DNA of 64,000 nt, from assembly GCA_020638875.1 (NCBI GenBank), contig JACKHS010000004.1, forward strand, positions 62,001-126,000. Reading direction: 5' to 3'. Positions 48,514-56,041 of the stretch are shown here, in pieces. The stretch is from Planctomycetota bacterium (GTDB lineage: Bacteria; Planctomycetota; UBA1135; GCA-002686595). Under the pieces are notes generated by a model. That model saw only the letters and a program-made list of their open reading frames with translations. It was not told the origin of the DNA and made no database searches. Numbering within the stretch: the stretch's first letter is position 1; every line of letters begins with the position of its first letter. A program made the position numbers and the translations under genes.

Positions 48514-51338
48514 GCCTCGGCCTCCTCGCCCGGCTCCTCGTCGCCGTCCCCCGCGGCCATCGCCGCGACGAGGCCGACGCCGCCCAGCGCCTCGAAGATC
48601 GGGTCGTACGGCCGCCAGTTGCCCAGCTCGTAGAGCTCGCCGGCGCGGATGCGCCGCACGACGTCCTGCGCCGTCGCGAACGCGCCCGCGAGCGGCTCGA
48701 GCGGGTCGTCGCACTCCTTCTTGCTCGTGCGCCAGTCGTCCGCCGACCAGAAGCCCTGCGCGCTCTCGTCGCGCCCGAGCGCGACGTAGCCGAGCTCCGC
48801 CGGCGGCCCGTCGCCGAGCAGCTCCGCCGCGAGGTGGCAGTAGAGCGGGAGCTGCAGGTCGCACCACGAGCCGTCGCGTCGGCGGTGCGCGTTCTTGGGC
48901 GGCTTGATCGTGTCGCCGGTCTTGTAGTCCCAGATCGCGACGCGGCCGTCGTCGTGCAGGTCGATGCGGTCGATGCGCCCCTTGATCGTGATCGGCGCGC
49001 CGTCGACGTTCATCGGTACCTCGCGCTTCCACTCGACGTGCGCGATGCGCCAGCCGGCGCGGCGGCGCTCGGCCTGCAACGCGGCGAAGCGCTCGAGGCG
49101 CCAGGCGAGCTGCTCGACCTGCAGGCGCACCGCGGGCAGCGGCGCGCGCCCGTAGAGCTCGAGCACGAGCTGACGCAGCGCGTCGTCGAGGTAGCGCGCG
49201 ATCCGCGCCGCGTCGCGCTCGTCGCGCGCCGCCTCGTCCTGGCCGAAGCGCTGCAGCGCCGCGTGCGCGAGGTTGCCGAAGCCCGCGCCGTCGAGCTCGC
49301 GCGCGCGGTCGTCGAGCGTCTCGAGGCGCAGCACGTGCGTCAGGTAGTACGCGTAGGGCGACTCGAGCCAGGTCTTGAAGGCCGACACGCTCATCACCTC
49401 GGGCGCAGCGGGCGCGGCGAGCCGCGGCAGGACGCGACCTTCGCCGGCGCCGCCGGTGATCGGCGCGGGCGCCGAGGGCTTGCGCGCGATGAATCGGCGC
49501 ACGCGCGCGGCGACCTCGTCCTCGGGGCAGTGGAACACGACGCGGCTCGGCACGCGCGGATCGCCGGCGGCGCTGCGGCGGCCGCTGACGAAGACGACCT
49601 CGTCGCGCGAGCGCACCAGGAGCTCGGTGCCGTACAGGTCGCGCGCGAGGCGCTGGTCGCCGTCGGCGAGGCCGAGGTCGCGGCGCAGGCGACCGGGCAG
49701 GTACGCGTCGCCGCGCACGGTCTCGGGCACCTGGCCGTCCTCGAAGCCGGTCACCACGAGCGCGGGCGCGTCGTCGAGGAAGAGCTCGAGCCAGCCCATC
49801 ATCTCGATCGTCGGGTCGCCGTGCAGCGCGCCGCTGGGCGGTACGACGCGGTCGGGGCTGGAGGCGTGACGCAGCGCGAGCTCCAGCAGCTCGGCGGCCG
49901 CGAGCTCGGGCGCGAGCGCGGCGGGCAGGTGCTCGAGCTCCTCGAGCACGTCGGCCCACGCGCGCAGGCTCGCGAGCAGCACGCGCCCGGCCTCGTCGCT
50001 CGCGTCGAGCTCGCGCTCGCCGTACACGCGCTCGAGCAGCGCGCGCGTCGCGGCGACGTGCGCGCCTGCGGGCGCGGTGCCGTTCGCGAAGAGCTCGCCG
50101 AGCACGGCGTCGAGCGCGCTCCACAGCTCGCCCATCTCGCGGCGCAGCTTCTGGTCCCGCGCGTCGCTCGTGTCGCAGCACCACGCGCCGTCGGTACGCC
50201 ACGGCAGGTGGCGCGCGTGGTAGTCGTCGAGCAGCTCGACCGGCTGCGACTCGCCGAGTCGCGCGCGCAACGCGGCCTCGAGGTCGGGGTGCCGCACGAG
50301 CGCGGCGAGCTCGTCGTAGCCGCGTGTGCGCAGGAACGCGGCGACCGCTGCGACGAGCCGCGTCACCGGCGTGCGCGCGATCGGCGTGCCCGCCGCGTCG
50401 CGCGCGCGCACGCCGTGCTCCGCGAGGCGTCCGGCGAGGTGCGGCGCGACCTCGGCGTCGCACAGGCCGAGCGTGATCTCCTCGGCGCGGAAGCGCCCGC
50501 CCCAGCCGGCCAGCGCGCGCAGCGCTTCGTCGGCCTGGTCGGCGGGCCGATCCGCGACGCGCCAGCGCGCGAGGTCGAGGCGCGTCGCGCGCGCGCACCA
50601 CGGCGCGCTGAGCAGGCCGCCGAGCGCGTCGAAGCCGTCCGCGTCAGCCTCGTCCGCGAAGACGAGCGCCGTGGTGGGCTCCGCGCGCAGCGCCAGCGTG
50701 CGGCGCAGGAGCGCGTTGTGCTCGACGACGCCGACGAGCACGACGTGCGCGGGCGCCGGCCCGACCAGACGCCGGGCCTCGATCGCGGCGAGGCGGCCGA
50801 GGTGCGGGTCGTGCAGGTCGGCGGCGGCGAGGTGCGCGACCATGCGCGCCTGCGCGGCCGCGAGCACCTGCCAGCGCGCGCGCTCGCCCGGCAGCTCGTC
50901 GAGCAGCGCGCGCTCGGCCACGTGCGCGAAGTCGAGGCCTTCGGCGGCGAGCTCGGCGAACAGGCGCCGCACTTCAGTCGCCAGGACCGCCCAGCGCGCG
51001 TGCTCGTCCGCGCCGGGCGGGCGCGTGACCAGGCGCGCGAGCTCGCGCGCGGGCAGCTCGCGCAGCGCGCGCTCCCAGGCGAGCGTGCGCACCAGCCGGC
51101 TCGCCGGCCGGCCCGCGACCTCGAGCAGCTCGTCGGTGAGCACGCCCGAGGTGAGGATGCGCGGCGGGCGCAGCTCGCGACCGACGGCGCGCGCGAGGCG
51201 CTCCTCGAGCAGGCGACCGGCGCGCCCGCCCGGCAGCGCGACGACCACCTCGGCGAGGTCCGTCCCGAGCTCGGCGATCAGCCACTCCGCCGCTCGCGCG
51301 AGCAGCGGTCCGTCCCAGCCCAGGAATACGCGTTGCAT
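48510..51338 (-). CDS. addB: AddB-like PD-(D/E)XK nuclease subunit
   Basis: A 942-residue partner of the AddA-like protein. The N-terminal helicase-like region has a degenerate P-loop (VVALPGGRAGRLLEERLA, no GKT), as in AddB. The middle includes ALVVTGFEDGQVPE and AYLPGRLRRDLGL, typical of the RexB/AddB group. The C-terminal nuclease has SVSAFKTWLESPYAYYLTHV, FGNLAHAAL, IKGRIDRIDLHDDGRVAIWD, YKTGDT and LQLPLYCHLA, so the DxK active site is present. I do not see the four-cysteine Fe-S arrangement of classical AddB. A GGGAGG Shine-Dalgarno lies 8 nt before ATG 51338. First gene of the pair. Confidence 0.85.
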   Translation of the reverse strand: MQRVFLGWDGPLLARAAEWLIAELGTDLAEVVVALPGGRAGRLLEERLARAVGRELRPPRILTSGVLTDELLEVAGRPASRLVRTLAWERALRELPARELARLVTRPPGADEHARWAVLATEVRRLFAELAAEGLDFAHVAERALLDELPGERARWQVLAAAQARMVAHLAAADLHDPHLGRLAAIEARRLVGPAPAHVVLVGVVEHNALLRRTLALRAEPTTALVFADEADADGFDALGGLLSAPWCARATRLDLARWRVADRPADQADEALRALAGWGGRFRAEEITLGLCDAEVAPHLAGRLAEHGVRARDAAGTPIARTPVTRLVAAVAAFLRTRGYDELAALVRHPDLEAALRARLGESQPVELLDDYHARHLPWRTDGAWCCDTSDARDQKLRREMGELWSALDAVLGELFANGTAPAGAHVAATRALLERVYGERELDASDEAGRVLLASLRAWADVLEELEHLPAALAPELAAAELLELALRHASSPDRVVPPSGALHGDPTIEMMGWLELFLDDAPALVVTGFEDGQVPETVRGDAYLPGRLRRDLGLADGDQRLARDLYGTELLVRSRDEVVFVSGRRSAAGDPRVPSRVVFHCPEDEVAARVRRFIARKPSAPAPITGGAGEGRVLPRLAAPAAPEVMSVSAFKTWLESPYAYYLTHVLRLETLDDRARELDGAGFGNLAHAALQRFGQDEAARDERDAARIARYLDDALRQLVLELYGRAPLPAVRLQVEQLAWRLERFAALQAERRRAGWRIAHVEWKREVPMNVDGAPITIKGRIDRIDLHDDGRVAIWDYKTGDTIKPPKNAHRRRDGSWCDLQLPLYCHLAAELLGDGPPAELGYVALGRDESAQGFWSADDWRTSKKECDDPLEPLAGAFATAQDVVRRIRAGELYELGNWRPYDPIFEALGGVGLVAAMAAGDGDEEPGEEAEA

Positions 51339-51444
51339 GCCGACGACCTCCCTCCGTGTGCATCGCGCGTGGGCCGCGCGGCGGCGGCGAAGATAGCACC
51401 CCGCTCGCCGAGCGCCGCGCCTCGCGCCGCGGAGTCGCGCGCGC

Positions 51445-52197
51445 TCACGAGAACCACGGCCAGCGTGCGCCCGCGTCGAGGGAGGCGCGCAGGCGCGCGC
51501 GCTCGGCGGCCACGCCCTGCGCGAGCGGCGCGCGGTGGCCCGGGCACACGAGCGCCGCGTCGAGGTCGAGCAGCGCGCGGTAGCTCGCGCGCGCCTCGCC
51601 GAGGTCGTCGGTCAGGTAGCGCGACATGAAGGACAGCCGCCCGCCGCACACGGCCAGCGCGTCGCCGGCGAACAGCGCCGCGCGTCGCGGGTCCCAGTAG
51701 GCGAAGTGGTGCGGCGTGTGGCCGGGCGTGTGCAGCGCGACGACGCCGTGGGGCAGCGTCTCGCCGTGGCGCGGGTGGGCATCGGCCTCGACCGCGCGCG
51801 GCGGCGACGCGCCGACGAGCCCCTTCAGGACGCTCAGCGGCCCGAGCTCCGGTGTGTGCGCGGCGAGCCAGGCGCGCCAGGGCGCGGCGGCGCGGGCGGT
51901 GAAGTGCGCGCGCTCGCCTTCCGGGTACCAGACGCGCGCCGGCGTGGTCGCCCGCAGGTGCGCCGCGCCGGCGGTGTGGTCGTTGTGCCAGTGCGTGAGG
52001 TAGATCGCCGTGAGGTCGGCCGGCGCGCGGCCGAGGACCTCGAGCGCCGCGAGCATCGCCGTCCCGCGCGGGTCGATGCCGGCGTCGACGAGGTAGGCGC
52101 CCGCGTCCGTCGCCACCGCGTAGGAGTTCGAGAGCGCGCCGACGCAGTGCACGGCGGCGACCTCGTCGGAGAGCTCCAGGATGCGTGTGCCGCGCAT
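51445..52197 (-). CDS. MBL-fold metallo-hydrolase (glyoxalase II-like)
   Basis: A 250-residue cytosolic metallo-beta-lactamase-fold enzyme. All ligands are visible: LTHWHNDHTAG (HxHxDH), LHTPGHTPHHFAYWD, FAGDALAV and ALVCPGHRAPLAQG. The arrangement matches the glyoxalase II/SoxH-like branch. The substrate is unknown; a thioester hydrolase is possible. ATG 52197 gives a short N-terminal strand before the fold. It diverges from the tautomerase gene across a 54-bp spacer. Confidence 0.85.
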   Translation of the reverse strand: MRGTRILELSDEVAAVHCVGALSNSYAVATDAGAYLVDAGIDPRGTAMLAALEVLGRAPADLTAIYLTHWHNDHTAGAAHLRATTPARVWYPEGERAHFTARAAAPWRAWLAAHTPELGPLSVLKGLVGASPPRAVEADAHPRHGETLPHGVVALHTPGHTPHHFAYWDPRRAALFAGDALAVCGGRLSFMSRYLTDDLGEARASYRALLDLDAALVCPGHRAPLAQGVAAERARLRASLDAGARWPWFS

Positions 52198-52251
52198 GGC
52201 GTCGTCCAGGATAGGCCGCGGCCGACGGACCGGGCGGGTAGGCTGGTGCCC

Positions 52252-52620
52252 ATGCCGATCCTGGAGCTGTGCGTGGTGGGCGAGCTCGCGCCCGAGCGGC
52301 GCGTGGGGCTCGCCGCGCGCGTGGCCGACGCCGCCGGCGCGCTCTGCGGCGCCGCGCCGGGGCACACCTGGGTGCGGCTCGCGTGGCTGGCGCGCGAGCA
52401 CTACGCCGAGAGCGGCGGCGGGCCGCCCGGGGACGTGCAGCCCGTGTTCGCCTCGTTGCTGCTCGCCGACCCGCCGGACGAGGACGAGCGCGTGCGCCTC
52501 GCCGCGGCACTGAGCGACGCGCTGGCGCGCGCCTGCGGCCGGCCCGCGGAGCACGTGCACCTCGTGTTCGAGCCCGCGGCGCGCGGCCGCGTGGCCTTCG
52601 GCGGTCGACTGGTGCGCTGA
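52252..52620 (+). CDS. Tautomerase superfamily protein (MIF-sized)
   Basis: A 122-residue protein beginning Met-Pro (MPILELCVVGELAPERRVGL), the hallmark of tautomerases in which Pro1 is freed by Met removal and acts as base. Its length equals the MIF/CHMI-like class with two beta-alpha-beta repeats: the second begins near VFASLLLADPPDEDERVRLA and ends in AEHVHLVFEPAARGRVAFGG. The substrate is unknown. TAGGCT seven nt before the ATG suggests leaderless initiation. Confidence 0.72.
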   Translation: MPILELCVVGELAPERRVGLAARVADAAGALCGAAPGHTWVRLAWLAREHYAESGGGPPGDVQPVFASLLLADPPDEDERVRLAAALSDALARACGRPAEHVHLVFEPAARGRVAFGGRLVR

Positions 52621-52694
52621 CGGGTGCGGGGCGACGTCGCGCACCTGGACGGCGGCCCGATGAGGCCGCGCGAGCCCTCGCGCGCTTGCCCGGA

Positions 52695-52726
52695 CGATTC
52701 ACGAACGCGCACGCCTTCGTGAATCG
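52695..52726. promoter_or_regulatory. Perfect 11-bp inverted repeat, candidate operator
   Basis: CGATTCACGAA (52695-52705) and TTCGTGAATCG (52716-52726) are exact reverse complements around a 10-nt spacer. Each arm contains a TTCNNGAA box, and the boxes start 18 bp apart. It ends 7 bp before a TAGACT -10-like element (52734-52739) and 24 bp before the RpiB-like ATG, a natural repressor position. Confidence 0.55.
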
Positions 52727-52750
52727 ACCAGGCTAGACTCCGCGTTCCTC

Positions 52751-53554
52751 ATGGAACCGAGACAGCTCCAGGACCTGGTGCGCCGCGTCGTCGCGCGCGC
52801 CCTGCGCGAGCCCGCGGCGGGCGAACGCGCGCGCGCCGGCGGCGTCCACGTGGCCAGCGGCGCGAGCGTCGCGTCGCCGCGGCCGAGCGCGCGCGCCGCC
52901 GCGAGCGCGCCTGACGTGCTGACGGCCGAGGACCTCGCCGGCGTGGCCGACGGCGGCACGTTGAGCCTGCGCCCCGGCGCGCGCCTGACCGCGCTGGCGC
53001 AGGACGAGGCGCGGCGGCGCGGGATCGTGCTGCGCGAGGAGCGCGGCGGGCGCGCCGGCCTGCGGGTCGCGATCGGCGCCGACCACGGCGGCTTCGCGAT
53101 CAAGCGCCGCGTCGGCGAGTGGCTGCGCGCCTGGGGGCACGCGGTCGACGACCTCGGCACGCACGACGAGGCCGCGGTGGACTACCCGGACTTCGCCGAA
53201 GCGGTCGCGCGCGCGGTCGCCGAGGGCCGCGCCGACCTCGGCGTGTGCGTCGACGGCGCCGGCATCGGCTCGGCGATGGCCGCGAACAAGGTGCGCGGCG
53301 CGCGCGCGGCGATGTGCTACGACGAGGCGACCGCGAAGAACGCGCGCGAGCACAACTTCGCCAACGTGCTCAGCCTGGGCGGCCCGATGCTCGGGGAAGC
53401 GGCCTGCGAGCGCATCCTGCGCGCGTTCGTGACGACCCCCGAGGGCGTCGCGCGCCACGAGCGGCGCGTCGAGAAGATCATGGACATCGAGGCCCGCGGG
53501 GCCGGCGGCCGTCTGCCGGTGAAGCGCGTCCTCCCGACCCCCAAGCCCACCTGA
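52751..53554 (+). CDS. RpiB/LacAB-family protein with microcompartment-style N-terminal extension
   Basis: A 267-residue protein. Residues 1-20 (MEPRQLQDLVRRVVARALRE) form an amphipathic helix like BMC encapsulation peptides. Residues about 55-95 (VLTAEDLAGVADGGTLSLRP) recall the N-terminal part of EutT-type proteins. The RpiB domain follows: VAIGADHGGFAIKRRVGEWL (substrate Asp-His), VDGAGIGSAMAANKVRG and REHNFANVLSLGG. In E. coli RpiB the catalytic Cys lies in CGTGIG; here that position is Asp (DGAGIG), although a Cys sits two residues earlier. The activity may therefore differ from ribose-5-phosphate isomerisation. Placed 27 bp before deoC and behind a palindromic operator. Confidence 0.8.
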   Translation: MEPRQLQDLVRRVVARALREPAAGERARAGGVHVASGASVASPRPSARAAASAPDVLTAEDLAGVADGGTLSLRPGARLTALAQDEARRRGIVLREERGGRAGLRVAIGADHGGFAIKRRVGEWLRAWGHAVDDLGTHDEAAVDYPDFAEAVARAVAEGRADLGVCVDGAGIGSAMAANKVRGARAAMCYDEATAKNAREHNFANVLSLGGPMLGEAACERILRAFVTTPEGVARHERRVEKIMDIEARGAGGRLPVKRVLPTPKPT

Positions 53555-53581
53555 GGCGCCTGAGGCGCGGCCGGGCGCCGC

Positions 53582-54478
53582 GTGACGACCATGGCAACGC
53601 TCCACCCCCGCGTCGACGAGGCGCGCCTCGAGGCCATCCTGACCGAGGTGGCCCGCCAGCTCCTCGAGGGCGGCCTGGACGAGGCCGACCTCGGCCAGCT
53701 CGGCTGCACCACCGTCAGCGTCCAGATCTGCCCCGATCACGTGCAGAGCGCGCTCGACGCCGGCGCCTGCCGCGTGGCGGTGCGCGCGGGGAACGCGACC
53801 CAGCTCTCGACGCTGGGCGCCGCCATCGACCACACCCTGCTGAAGCCCGAGGCCACCGCGCGTGAGATCGACACGCTCTGCGACGAGGCGCTGCAGCACC
53901 GCTTCGCCAGCGTGTGCGTGAACAGCACGTGGGTGAAGCGCTGCGCCGAGATCCTGGGCGGCTCGGGCGTGCTCGTGTGCACCGTGGTGGGCTTCCCGCT
54001 GGGTGCGTGCGTGCCGGAGGTGAAGGCCTACGAGGCGCGCCGGGCGATCGAGGACGGCGCCTGCGAGGTCGACATGGTGCTCAACGTCGGCGCGCTGAAA
54101 TCGGGGGACGACGCCTTCGTGCGGCGCGACATCGCCGGGGTGGCCGAGGTCTGCCACCGCCTGGGCGCGCGGCTGAAGGTGATCCTCGAGACCTGCCTGC
54201 TGAGCGACGACGAGAAGGTGCGGGCCTGCCGCCTGGCCAAGGAGGCCGGGGCCGACTTCGTGAAGACCTCGACGGGCTTCTCGAAGGGTGGGGCCACGCT
54301 CGAGGACGTCGCGCTCATGCGGCGCACCGTCGGTCCGGCCATGGGCGTGAAGGCCTCGGGTGGGGTGCGCGACACCGCGTCGGCGCAGGCCATGCTGGCG
54401 GCGGGGGCCACGCGGATCGGGGCCTCGGCCTCGGTGGCGATCGTGGGGGGCGGGAGCGCGCGCGGCGGCGGCTACTGA
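53582..54478 (+). CDS. deoC: Deoxyribose-phosphate aldolase with N-terminal extension
   Basis: Class I aldolase cleaving 2-deoxyribose-5-phosphate to glyceraldehyde-3-phosphate and acetaldehyde. The catalytic set is complete: EVDMVLNVGAL (Asp), DFVKTSTGFSKGGAT (Schiff-base Lys) and MGVKASGGVRD (second Lys). The roughly 220-residue core starts at AAIDHTLLKPEAT; about 75 extra N-terminal residues precede it, beginning with an amphipathic helix (VDEARLEAILTEVARQLLEG) similar to BMC encapsulation peptides. Start is GTG 53582 or ATG 53591. With the RpiB-like gene this resembles enzyme pairs in aldolase-type microcompartment loci such as that of Haliangium; no shell gene is in the window. The purine nucleoside phosphorylase at 19273 could supply deoxyribose-1-phosphate. 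Confidence 0.93.
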   Translation: MTTMATLHPRVDEARLEAILTEVARQLLEGGLDEADLGQLGCTTVSVQICPDHVQSALDAGACRVAVRAGNATQLSTLGAAIDHTLLKPEATAREIDTLCDEALQHRFASVCVNSTWVKRCAEILGGSGVLVCTVVGFPLGACVPEVKAYEARRAIEDGACEVDMVLNVGALKSGDDAFVRRDIAGVAEVCHRLGARLKVILETCLLSDDEKVRACRLAKEAGADFVKTSTGFSKGGATLEDVALMRRTVGPAMGVKASGGVRDTASAQAMLAAGATRIGASASVAIVGGGSARGGGY

Positions 54479-54497
54479 GTATCGACAAGGCCGGTAT

Positions 54498-54513
54498 TAT
54501 ACGCTGCCGTATA
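54498..54513. terminator. AT-rich hairpin after deoC
   Basis: TATACG-CTGC-CGTATA (54498-54513), extendable by a G-U and an A-T pair, lies 19 bp after the deoC stop. It is the most AT-rich short stretch nearby, so it may be a terminator, operator or other site. Confidence 0.35.
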
Positions 54514-54550
54514 GTCCAGGGGTTTCTCCCGGGGCGCACCCCCGATCCGG

Positions 54551-54568
54551 CAGGCCCTCAAAGGCCTG
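54551..54568. terminator. Hairpin at the deoC/yjbQ convergence
   Basis: CAGGCC (54551-54556) pairs with GGCCTG (54563-54568) with a 6-nt CTCAAA loop, overlapping the last codons of the YjbQ gene. It could terminate either strand. Confidence 0.4.
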
Positions 54569-54977
54569 TCAAGTGGAGCACGACCTCCCGGCGGTGAGGC
54601 GCGAGCCGGTGCTCCACCAGGTACAGCGCCTGCCAGCGTCCCAGCTCGAGGTGTCCGCCCCGGACGGGGATGGACTCCTGGGTCGATAGCAGCGCCGTGC
54701 GCAGGTGGGCTGCCAGATCGTCGGGGCCCTCGTCCGTGTGGCGGTAGCGCGGATCCCCGTCGGGCGCGGTGCGCGCGAGCCAGTCGAGCAGGTCCCGACC
54801 GACGTCCGGGTCGCTGTTCTCCTGGATCAAGAGGCTGGCCGAGGTGTGGCGGCAGAAGACCACACAGAGGCCCGTTTGGACCCCACTTCGGCTGACGAAG
54901 GCCTGAACTTCGCCCGTCAGGTCGAGCAGGCCGCGGCCGCGCGTCCGAACCTCGAGCGACTCCTGGAACTGGCGCAT
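54558..54977 (-). CDS. YjbQ/UPF0047 family protein (secondary thiamine-phosphate synthase-like)
   Basis: A 139-residue cytosolic protein with all conserved family motifs: TGLCVVFCRHTSASLLIQEN, RYRHTDEGPDDLAAHL and HLELGRWQALYLVEHR. The conserved His/Glu cluster forms a metal site in family structures. Family members can replace ThiE in complementation tests, but the true role is unsettled. Length 139 equals the usual 132-140. TAGGCT lies six nt upstream of ATG 54977, another leaderless-type start. Converges on deoC. Confidence 0.88.
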   Translation of the reverse strand: MRQFQESLEVRTRGRGLLDLTGEVQAFVSRSGVQTGLCVVFCRHTSASLLIQENSDPDVGRDLLDWLARTAPDGDPRYRHTDEGPDDLAAHLRTALLSTQESIPVRGGHLELGRWQALYLVEHRLAPHRREVVLHLTGL

Positions 54978-55204
54978 GCGCGCAGCCTAGCCCGATCGGT
55001 TCCCGCGCGCGCCCGCCGGGCGCCGCAAACGCCCGGCAGCGCAGGCCTCTCCGCCGACCCGTTCCGAGGCGTCTGCATCGCCAGGAGTCGCGGAGCGCCG
55101 CCAGGTCGCGAGCGGTAGGGCCTGCCGCACGCGTTCCTGGGCGGGCGCACCCGTTGCCGAATCGGCCGAGCTCGGCGCGCGTCGCGCTCGGCGTGGCCCG
55201 ACGG

Positions 55205-55726
55205 TCAGGCCGACAGGCCCAGCGCGCGCAGGTCGGCCGCGATGCGCAGCTCGTCGGGCCCCGGGGCCGTCTCCGACGTGGCGAGCTCGACCCGATCGCA
55301 GTCGACCGAATCGAGCTCACGCGCCAGCTCGCAGACCCGCAGGACGTCGAGCACCTTGTCCTCGAGGCGTCGCCCGGCGGGGAACTGGATCAAGATCTCG
55401 GTTCGACCCGATTGGACGAGCTCGACGTCGATGTCGGGAACCTTGCAGGCACCTAGCGTGCGGATGTGCGCCGGCTGCTCGGTACGGAAGAGCGGGCAGC
55501 GCCCGATCAGGCCGCGCAGGCGCACGCCGTCGTGGGCGCGGAAGCTGAACTCCTCCACCTCGCACCCGGCCGAGGAGAGGTCGGGCCGCGGCAGCCGCAG
55601 GAGGAAGTGCCCCACGGCGCGTTGCTGCTGCAGGCGCAGCTTCCAATAGTGGGGCTCGAGCAACAGCGGGTGGAGCTCTCGGCGGGACGGCAACGGCACG
55701 GCGCCGGCTAGCGAGGCTCCAGGCAA
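55205..55726 (-). CDS. Hypothetical protein
   Basis: Up to 173 residues with no family I recognise. It looks soluble, alpha/beta and non-repetitive, with two cysteine-containing segments (SSAGCEVEEFSFRAHDGVRL and LIGRCPLFRTEQPAHIRT) followed by SGRTEILIQFPAGRRLEDKV. The codon bias matches neighbouring genes. The longest frame begins at TTG 55726; a later start is possible, so the N-terminus is unsure. It is divergent from the amidohydrolase operon across 315 bp, and separated from YjbQ by about 227 bp in which I see nothing. Confidence 0.5.
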   Translation of the reverse strand: MPGASLAGAVPLPSRRELHPLLLEPHYWKLRLQQQRAVGHFLLRLPRPDLSSAGCEVEEFSFRAHDGVRLRGLIGRCPLFRTEQPAHIRTLGACKVPDIDVELVQSGRTEILIQFPAGRRLEDKVLDVLRVCELARELDSVDCDRVELATSETAPGPDELRIAADLRALGLSA

Positions 55727-56041
55727 CTCCGAACGTGCCTCTTGCAGGATTTCGGCAATTTGTCGTTACCGCCGCGAAAGGGCGCGCGCGACCCTCCCGA
55801 GGGCCGCTCCGACCGCCTGTCCGACGCGCCGCGTAAAGGCCGCGTAAGTCGGCTGGCGGCAACACTTTGGGACCAAGCTGCTGGCGTGGTCCGCCGAGAT
55901 TGACCTATCATGCGGCCGCATCGGCCACCCCGCACTCCGTCCGATCCCCCGCGCCGAATGCGACTTCCCCAGTCCGGCCCGCAGGCCGGCGTTTCCACGA
56001 ACCTGCGTCCCGCAGGTGCTCTCTCGAGAAGGAGATCCAGG
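55727..56041. other. 315-bp divergent spacer and leader of the amidohydrolase-like operon
   Basis: Contains TATCAT (55906-55911), a possible -10 for the operon, and two hairpins before the first gene. AAGGAG at 56029-56034 is a clear Shine-Dalgarno 7 nt before ATG 56042, unusual in this window, where many genes lack one. Confidence 0.4.
55974..56017 (+). promoter_or_regulatory. Possible alternating leader hairpins
   Basis: Hairpin A is CCGGCC-CGCA-GGCCGG (55974-55989). Hairpin C is ACCTGCG-TCC-CGCAGGT (56001-56017). CGCAGG (55980-55985), part of A, is also complementary to CCTGCG (56002-56007), part of C, so a competing pairing would disrupt both. Such alternation occurs in attenuators; no ligand class is recognised. 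Confidence 0.35.

Noticed and set aside
52751..54478. A classical deo operon (deoC with deoA/deoB/deoD)
   Set aside because: No phosphopentomutase or phosphorylase is adjacent, and both proteins have long N-terminal extensions absent from classical Deo enzymes.
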